Positions 58,838 to 64,000 of a DNA stretch of 64,000 nt are shown here, piece by piece; within the stretch, counting starts at the first letter, position 1; every line of letters begins with the position of its first letter. Both the position numbers and the translations under genes were made by a program. The notes under the pieces are model-generated. The model was given only the letters and a program-made list of their open reading frames with translations, was not told the origin of the DNA and did not search any database. This stretch comes from Amaricoccus sp047275745 (GTDB lineage: Bacteria > Pseudomonadota > Alphaproteobacteria > Rhodobacterales > Rhodobacteraceae): NCBI RefSeq assembly GCF_047275745.1, contig NZ_JBKQWU010000010.1, forward strand, positions 1 to 64,000. The letters run 5' to 3'.

Positions 58838-60993
58838 TCGGCTACCTCGTCGCCCGTTCCTTCGTCGCCTGTTCCTTGGTCGCCAGATTGCCCGCCCGGT
58901 TGCTCGCCCGCTGGTTCGACCGCCCGTTCAGCAGGCGCCGCGCTGGCGCGCTCCGATTCCGCTCCGGCCGCGGGAGGCGTCCCGGCCTCGGCATCCGATC
59001 CGTCCGTGCCGGGCGTGGCCGCGCCATCCGGCCCTTCCTCCGCGGTTCCGGGGTCCGGTTGCGCTTCCGGTTCCGCCGAGCCCGTATCCGGAGGCGCGGT
59101 GACAAGGAAGGTTATCCGGCGGTTCCGGGCCCTGCCGTCCTCGGTATCGTTGTCGGCGATCGGCTCTGCCTCGCCATGGCCGCGCGCCGTGAGCAGGATG
59201 CTGTCGGGAATTTCCGCGCGCAGCGCCGCGACCACCGCTTCGGCGCGCCGCTGGCTGAGGCGCTGGTTGCCCTCGGCCGAGCCCTGGGCGTCCGTGTGCC
59301 CGCCGACCTCGAAACGGCCGCGCGGGCAGGATCGCAGCACGTCGGCGATCGCAAGCAGCGTTCCCTCGCTTTCTGGATCGATCTCCGCCGAACTGGGCGC
59401 GAAGCCGATCTGCGCGCCGCCCAGGATCGCCGTCACGTCCTCGGCGCAATTCGCGGCCGCCCTCGCGTCCTCGGCCGTGGGCACGGTGGGTTCGGTCGCG
59501 GGTGAGGCGCCGGGCGCCGCCGCCAGTTCGGCGGTCGGGCCGGGGTCCGATGCGGAATTCGAGGCGGGCGGGGGCGGCGGGGCGACCTTGAGCTCCGCCA
59601 CGCCGCCTTCGCCGATCTTCTCCGCCAGCATGGCCACGACCCGCGCATTGGTGGCGACATCGGCCCCGGTCCCGCGCAGCACGACGCGGTCGGGGGTGAC
59701 TTCGAGCGCGCCTTCCCGAAGCTCCGCCAGCGCCGCGACGCCAGCCAGCACGCGGTTCGGCCAGCCATCTGGAAGCGACGGGTCGATGGCCGCGCGGTTC
59801 TCCACCCGGTCATGGCCGACGAGCGCGGCGGCGTAGCTTTCGACCGCGTCGCGCGACGTGGCGTTCTGGAGCGCGCCGCCGAGGCTGATCCGGCCGTCCG
59901 GCGTCAGTTGGGCGTCGAAGCGGGGCGCGTAGACCTCCGCGCCATCCGCGCCCGTCGCCGAGCGTGGGGGAAGGATCGTGTTGAGCGTGAAAACCTCGGG
60001 AAGGGAGCGCCGCAGCTTCACGCCCACCTCGGCGAGCTTCGCGGGATCGACGCCGTCCGGTCCGGTCAGGGTCGCATCGACATCCCGGATCGCGAACCGG
60101 CCGCCGCCGAGTTCGCCGAGCGCGCGCAGCCCATCGACGACGGCGGCGCCCCATTCCGGCGTCGGGGCGCCGAGGCCGATCGCGCAGACCGGATCGCCGC
60201 CCGCGCCCAGCTCGCGCCCGGCGGCGGTGAGCACGGCCACGTCCGTCGCGGTCTCGGCCGAGCAGGCTTCGAACCGCCCCTCGACGCCGTTCGAGACGAA
60301 ATCGACCCGGAACGGCGTGATCACTGGCCGGGGCGCAGCGACATCGAGCGCGAGGGAGACATTGGCCGGCCTGGCCGCGCGCAGCGTGGTTTCCAGCGCG
60401 TGGCGCGCGCCCTCGTCCTCGACCGCGGCGGTGACGCTGACGTGGCCGGGCGTGACGCTCACCTTCGAGCGCGGCGCGTCGCGGAGCGCGCGCAGGCCGA
60501 GCGCGAGGCCCTCGGCCCAGCCCGGCGGGGCTGCTCCCTCCGCCGTCTGCAGCATGTCGCCCACGGCGCCCCCGAGCCCGGCGCCATCCAGACCGGCCCG
60601 GATCGCCGCCCGCCCACCCTCGGCGGGGACTAGGCCGATCAGCGAGACCTCCTCGCCGTCGCGCAGGATTTCGAGCGAGAACTCCGGCGCGGCGGCCGGA
60701 TCGGCGGTCCTGACGGTCGCGCGGTCGACCACCCGGCTTTCATCGATGACGGCGCGAGCGACGGCGAGCGCGCGAACGCGCGCCGCCTCGTCGGGCGCTT
60801 CGCCGCTGATCACCACGATGAGGCCGTCCGTCGCGACCTCGGCCCAATCCTGGCCTTCGCGTGCCAGCGCCTCGGTCATCCCGGCGTGGGTCGCCTCCTC
60901 GAACCGGGCGACCCCGCGCCGCGAAAGCTCATAGGCGCCGCCGGCCACCCCGCCGAGCGCGATCAAGCCGAAGATCAGGGCCATGGGCCGCAT
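58834..60993 (-). CDS. BON-repeat/OmpA-domain envelope protein
   Basis: A 719-residue protein with an N-terminal membrane anchor (ALIFGLIALGGVAGGAYEL), a long region of repeated BON-like units (for example GLIVVISGEAPDEAARVRALA; SLIGLVPAEGGRAAI; RISLGGALQNATSRDAVE) and a C-terminal OmpA peptidoglycan-binding domain (about residues 513-635; FEVGGHTDAQGSAEGNQRLS). A low-complexity 84-residue acidic/Gly tail ends the protein. The layout recalls OmpATb-type proteins. A role tying membrane to cell wall is inferred. Confidence 0.8.
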   Translation of the reverse strand: MRPMALIFGLIALGGVAGGAYELSRRGVARFEEATHAGMTEALAREGQDWAEVATDGLIVVISGEAPDEAARVRALAVARAVIDESRVVDRATVRTADPAAAPEFSLEILRDGEEVSLIGLVPAEGGRAAIRAGLDGAGLGGAVGDMLQTAEGAAPPGWAEGLALGLRALRDAPRSKVSVTPGHVSVTAAVEDEGARHALETTLRAARPANVSLALDVAAPRPVITPFRVDFVSNGVEGRFEACSAETATDVAVLTAAGRELGAGGDPVCAIGLGAPTPEWGAAVVDGLRALGELGGGRFAIRDVDATLTGPDGVDPAKLAEVGVKLRRSLPEVFTLNTILPPRSATGADGAEVYAPRFDAQLTPDGRISLGGALQNATSRDAVESYAAALVGHDRVENRAAIDPSLPDGWPNRVLAGVAALAELREGALEVTPDRVVLRGTGADVATNARVVAMLAEKIGEGGVAELKVAPPPPPASNSASDPGPTAELAAAPGASPATEPTVPTAEDARAAANCAEDVTAILGGAQIGFAPSSAEIDPESEGTLLAIADVLRSCPRGRFEVGGHTDAQGSAEGNQRLSQRRAEAVVAALRAEIPDSILLTARGHGEAEPIADNDTEDGRARNRRITFLVTAPPDTGSAEPEAQPDPGTAEEGPDGAATPGTDGSDAEAGTPPAAGAESERASAAPAERAVEPAGEQPGGQSGDQGTGDEGTGDEVAE

Positions 60994-61111
60994 CGATGGA
61001 ATGCCTCGTGTCGCATGAAGCGCCCGGAGACGGCCCGGACGGCGGTCGCCCGTGTCTATCGCCGAAAGGACGGCCGGTTCAACTCCGCGGCCATCAAGGC
61101 CCTGTTACGTC

Positions 61112-62086
61112 TCAGACCCCCGCCACGACGATGGCGAGCAGGAACCCGGCCGCGAGCAGGAGCCCGGCATCGCGGTTCGAGCGGAACAGCATGAGGCAGA
61201 CCTCCGGGTCGTCGATGTCGAGCCGCCGGAGCTGCCAGACGAGATGCGCGGCCATGCCGCCCAGGCCCGCCAGGGCGCAGATCCGCGCCACCGGGCCCAG
61301 CGACGCCGCGAAGATCGCCATCGCGAGCAGCAGGACGGTCAGGACGGCGAAGCCGGTGAGCCAGCGCCGCGTCGCCGTTCCGAACAGCCGCGCGGTCGAT
61401 TTCACCCCGATCAGCGCGTCGTCCTCGCGGTCCTGATGCGCGTAGATCGTGTCGTAGAACAGCGTCCAGGCGATGCCCGCGGCATAAAGCAGCACCGGCG
61501 GCCAGCCGAGCCCCCCGGCATGGGCGGCCCAGCCGAGCAGCGCGCCCCAGTTGAAGGCGAGGCCGAGGAAAACCTGCGGCCACCAGGTGAAGCGTTTCGC
61601 GAAGGGATAGATCGCCACGAGCGCCAGCGACGCGATGCCGAGCCAGATCGCCGCCGCGGGGAAGGTCAGGAGAATCCCGAAGGCGACGAGCGCCTGGATG
61701 GCCATCCATGCCGCCGCCTTCCGGGGTGTCACCTGCCCCGAGGGCAGCGGGCGCGAGCGTGTCCGGGCCACCCTGGCGTCGAAATCCTGATCCGTCAGAT
61801 CGTTCCAGGTGCAGCCGGCCCCACGCATCAGAACCGCGCCGAGCGCGCAGCCAACCGCGATCCAGAGGTCCACCCAGCGAGCGCCGCCCGGATCGGCGGC
61901 CGCCGCTAGCGCCACGCCCCACCAGCAGGGGATGAGCAGGAGCCAGGTGCCGATCGGGCGATCCGCCCGGCTCAGCCGCAGATAGGGCCGCGTCCAGGCG
62001 GGCGCGCGGAGATCGACCCAGTTGCCGCGGACGGCGTCCGCGACGCTTCCCTGAGGCGTGCCGCTCGGAGTAGATTGCGTGTTCAT
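61112..62086 (-). CDS. ubiA: 4-hydroxybenzoate polyprenyltransferase
   Basis: Prenylates 4-hydroxybenzoate in ubiquinone synthesis. The 324-residue membrane protein has about eight hydrophobic segments and both Asp-rich motifs: NDLTDQDFD and YAHQDREDD. ATG at 62086 has no SD. The rsmE start codon on the other strand lies 9 bases away, so the two promoters must extend into each other's coding region. Confidence 0.92.
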   Translation of the reverse strand: MNTQSTPSGTPQGSVADAVRGNWVDLRAPAWTRPYLRLSRADRPIGTWLLLIPCWWGVALAAAADPGGARWVDLWIAVGCALGAVLMRGAGCTWNDLTDQDFDARVARTRSRPLPSGQVTPRKAAAWMAIQALVAFGILLTFPAAAIWLGIASLALVAIYPFAKRFTWWPQVFLGLAFNWGALLGWAAHAGGLGWPPVLLYAAGIAWTLFYDTIYAHQDREDDALIGVKSTARLFGTATRRWLTGFAVLTVLLLAMAIFAASLGPVARICALAGLGGMAAHLVWQLRRLDIDDPEVCLMLFRSNRDAGLLLAAGFLLAIVVAGV

Positions 62087-62095
62087 GGGGGCTGT

Positions 62096-62836
62096 ATGGC
62101 AGAACTCGGCGGGAAGATCAGGCTTTTTGTACGCGCCGATCTCGGTGACGGCGTCGCGGTCCCGCTCGACGCCGATCAGGCGCATTATCTCTTCAATGTC
62201 ATGCGCCTCGGGCCGGACGCGCCGGTCACGATCTTCAACGGCCGGGATGGCGAATGGTACGCCCGCGTCGAGCAGGTGGGCCGGAAGGGCGGCGCGCTCC
62301 GGGTCGTGGCGGCGGGCCAGGACCAGCGCCGGCCGCCGGATCTGACGCTGCATTTCGCGCCGATCAAGAAGGCCCGGACCGATTTCATCGTCGAGAAGGC
62401 GACGGAACTTGGTTGCGCGCGGATCGCACCGGTCTTCACGCGGCACACCAATGCCGAGCGGCTCCGCCTCGACCGCTTGCGCGCCCATGCGATCGAGGCG
62501 GCGGAGCAATGCGGCGAGACGCATGTGCCCGAGCTTCTCGAACCGGTGCGACTCGAGAAGCTGCTGGATGGCTGGGACCCCGCGCGGCGGCTGATGTTCT
62601 GCGATGAGTCGCGGACGGCCAGGCCCGCCACGGAGGCGCTGGCGGGCGAGCGGCGGGGCGCTCCCTGGGCCATCCTGATCGGGCCCGAGGGCGGGTTCGC
62701 CGAGGAGGAGCTTTCCCGCCTGCGCGGGGCACCCTTCGTTCTCCCCGTCACGCTGGGCCCCAGGGTGCTGCGCGCCGATACCGCCGCCGCCGCCGCGATC
62801 ACGCTCTGGCAATCGGTGCTGGGGGATTGGCAATGA
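62096..62836 (+). CDS. rsmE: 16S rRNA m3U1498 methyltransferase RsmE
   Basis: Methylates U1498 of 16S rRNA. The 246-residue SPOUT enzyme has the PUA-like N-terminal domain (RLFVRADLGDGVAVPLDADQ), the AdoMet-knot motif IGPEGGFAEEELSRLRG and GPRVLRADTAAAAAITLWQ. The start at 62096 follows GGGGG; ATG at 62075 is in frame but overlaps the ubiA start. It is the first gene of the mini-ORF chain at its 3' end. Confidence 0.95.
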   Translation: MAELGGKIRLFVRADLGDGVAVPLDADQAHYLFNVMRLGPDAPVTIFNGRDGEWYARVEQVGRKGGALRVVAAGQDQRRPPDLTLHFAPIKKARTDFIVEKATELGCARIAPVFTRHTNAERLRLDRLRAHAIEAAEQCGETHVPELLEPVRLEKLLDGWDPARRLMFCDESRTARPATEALAGERRGAPWAILIGPEGGFAEEELSRLRGAPFVLPVTLGPRVLRADTAAAAAITLWQSVLGDWQ

Positions 62837-62883
62837 GCGGAGACCGGTTATGAGCGGAGACCGGATATGAGCGGAGGCTGGCG
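62833..62883 (+). repeat. Three 17-bp tandem repeats forming a chain of mini-ORFs
   Basis: Units ATGAGCGGAGACCGGTT, ATGAGCGGAGACCGGAT and ATGAGCGGAGGCTGGCG start at 62833, 62850 and 62867, and the gene starts at 62884. Each unit opens a six-codon frame (MSGDRL, MSGDRI, MSGGWR) whose TGA overlaps the ATG of the next (ATGA), and each contains GGAG 7 bases before the next ATG. The rsmE stop overlaps the first ATG in the same way. So five frames are joined by four ATGA junctions. Seen directly in the sequence. Confidence 0.9.
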
Positions 62884-63411
62884 ATGAGCTTCGTGCGCCC
62901 GGAACTCCGTGCCGCGCTGCGCGCCTGGCGCGAGCCGATCATCTGGGGCGCGCTGTTCGGTTTCGGGCTCTGGCAGGTGGCCGTCGGCTATCTCGACCTC
63001 GCGCCGCTCAGCTTCCTCGTCGGCCTCGTCGCGACCGCCGCCGGGTTCGGCCTCCTGCGCGACGCGCTGCGCCGGCGATGGCTGCGCGGCGAGGTGCCAT
63101 CCGAGGGCGTCGTGGTGATCGACGAAGCCCGGATCGGCTATCTCGGGCCAAGGGGCGGAGGTTTCGTCGATCTGCCGGCGGTCGTGTCGGTCGAGATCGT
63201 TCCGCGCCCGCATGTCCCACCCGATTCGGGCCACGCCTGGCTGATCCGCGCCGAGGATGGGGCGGAACTCATGATCCCGATCGGCGCGCATGGCGCCGAG
63301 GCGCTGGTGCCGACCTTGAGCGCGCTGCCCGGGATCGACTTCGACCAGGGCGTGGCGGCGGTCGCCGAGCCCGGCGCGCATCGCGCGACACTCTGGCGCA
63401 AGGCCGGCTGA
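62884..63411 (+). CDS. Small membrane protein of unknown function (175 aa)
   Basis: Two hydrophobic segments (about residues 19-35 and 42-58: WGALFGFGLWQVAVGYL; LSFLVGLVATAAGFGLL) anchor a C-terminal cytoplasmic or periplasmic beta domain (VVVIDEARIGYLGPRGGGFVDLP, in part). No family recognised from memory. It lies between rsmE and gshA, with its translation start reached through the mini-ORF chain. Confidence 0.7.
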   Translation: MSFVRPELRAALRAWREPIIWGALFGFGLWQVAVGYLDLAPLSFLVGLVATAAGFGLLRDALRRRWLRGEVPSEGVVVIDEARIGYLGPRGGGFVDLPAVVSVEIVPRPHVPPDSGHAWLIRAEDGAELMIPIGAHGAEALVPTLSALPGIDFDQGVAAVAEPGAHRATLWRKAG

Positions 63412-63549
63412 GCCCCGAGGCACGCGATGTTGATCCGGCGCCACGCTCGCGGTCTCGGCACCTTCCGGCGGCTTGCCTTGCCCAGATGGCGGCACTAAGG
63501 CTTGTCGCCGCGCAACACGGCCGATGCCGAGATTTCGAAGGCGAGTGAC

Positions 63550-64000
63550 ATGTCGATCCCACAGTCCGGTGGCGGCCTCATCGAGTCGCAAGACCAGCTG
63601 GCCGAGTATCTCGCCTCCGGCTGCAAGCCGGTCGATGCCTGGCGTATCGGGACTGAGCACGAGAAGTTCGGCTATTCGCTCTCCGACCGCCTGCCGCTGC
63701 CCTACGAGGGGAAGGCGTCGATTCTCACCATGCTGTCGGGTCTGCGCGACCGTTTCGGCTGGGAGCCGGTCGAGGAGGCGGGCAAGCTCATCGGGCTGCA
63801 GAAGGACGGCGCCAACGTCAGCCTCGAGCCGGGAGGCCAGCTCGAGCTCTCCGGCGCGCCGCTCAGGACGATCCACGAGACCTGCGACGAGGTGAACGCG
63901 CATCTGCGCGAGGTGAAGGTGATCGCCGATGAGGTGGGCGCGGCCTTCATCGGATTGGGCGCCACGCCGGAATGGACCGCCGAGGAGATGCCGGTGATGC
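63550..64000 (+). CDS. gshA: Glutamate-cysteine ligase (partial, plant/alphaproteobacterial type)
   Basis: First step of glutathione synthesis. The visible 150 residues begin MSIPQSGGGLIESQDQLAEY, with the substrate-binding GTEHEKFGYSL and SLEPGGQLELSGAPLRTIHET. The pattern is the plant/alphaproteobacterial class of GCL rather than the E. coli GshA fold. The gene runs off the end of the window. The 138-base spacer before it holds no other gene. Confidence 0.9.
   Translation, partial: MSIPQSGGGLIESQDQLAEYLASGCKPVDAWRIGTEHEKFGYSLSDRLPLPYEGKASILTMLSGLRDRFGWEPVEEAGKLIGLQKDGANVSLEPGGQLELSGAPLRTIHETCDEVNAHLREVKVIADEVGAAFIGLGATPEWTAEEMPVM

Overview
The window is one contiguous stretch of a GC-rich alphaproteobacterial chromosome. 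The gene content and order point to the order Rhodobacterales (Rhodobacter/roseobacter group). The evidence is a ribosomal superoperon with alphaproteobacterial-type proteins (long Ala/Glu-rich L3 tail, zinc-free S14), a RarA-RluC-HAD-ATP12-AapJQMP block, a choXWV/betI-betB-betA choline cluster, a plant-type GshA and a rpmH-rnpA-yidD-ttcA-yidC-MOSC-engB block. I see no rRNA, tRNA, CRISPR array, transposase or integrase.

Layout. 1-10 kb: S10 and spc ribosomal operons (rpsJ to rpmD), broken after rplP by two tiny membrane/lipoprotein genes. 10-13.8 kb: an accessory block (alpha/beta hydrolase, Tat-exported beta-carbonic anhydrase, GntP permease) that separates rpmD from rplO. 13.8-19.3 kb: rplO-secY-adk, then a strong promoter and rpsM-rpsK-rpoA-rplQ. 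19.3-24.9 kb: GNAT, rarA, two BLUF proteins with complementary losses of photochemical residues, a pseudouridine synthase, a HAD phosphatase and ATP12. 25-29.5 kb: general L-amino-acid ABC transporter aapJQMP. 29.6-40.3 kb: mostly minus strand (sixA, a short ferredoxin-type protein, argB, two SPOR-like secreted paralogues on the plus strand, moaE, moaD, pgsA, uvrC, a pteridine-reductase-like SDR, a zinc-ribbon mini-protein, sppA, a phosphoesterase and a lipid-kinase-like protein). 40.4 kb: remnant of a CaiB/BaiF CoA-transferase. 40.6-42.6 kb: pirin, a small GNAT and a hydrolase. 43-51 kb: choline uptake (choXWV, minus) divergent from betI-betB-GST-betA-channel (plus), with a near-perfect 24-bp palindrome between them. 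51-58.5 kb: orphan histidine kinase, then rpmH-rnpA-yidD-ttcA-yidC-MOSC-engB. 58.5-64 kb: BON/OmpA envelope protein, ubiA, rsmE, a small membrane protein and the start of gshA.

How the genes work together. Ribosome and RNA polymerase production (S10/spc/alpha) shares the region with membrane insertion (SecY, YidC, YidD). Choline is imported by ChoXWV and oxidised to glycine betaine by BetA and BetB under BetI. Amino acids enter through AapJQMP.

The least expected observations are: (1) a tandem BLUF pair in which one protein keeps the flavin-site Tyr but lacks the Gln and the other keeps the Gln but lacks the Tyr, with AppA-like spacing preserved; (2) two unrelated operon junctions where an RBS-plus-ATG cassette is tandemly repeated, 17 bp x3 before the gene after rsmE and about 14 bp x5 before the zinc-ribbon gene, giving chains of mini-ORFs each ending on or next to the next start codon; (3) fragmentation of the ribosomal superoperon; (4) a choline operon carrying a GST and a two-pore-type channel with an altered selectivity filter. 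Start codons marked as chosen were selected from Shine-Dalgarno (SD) spacing and family alignments recalled from knowledge. No database search was run.
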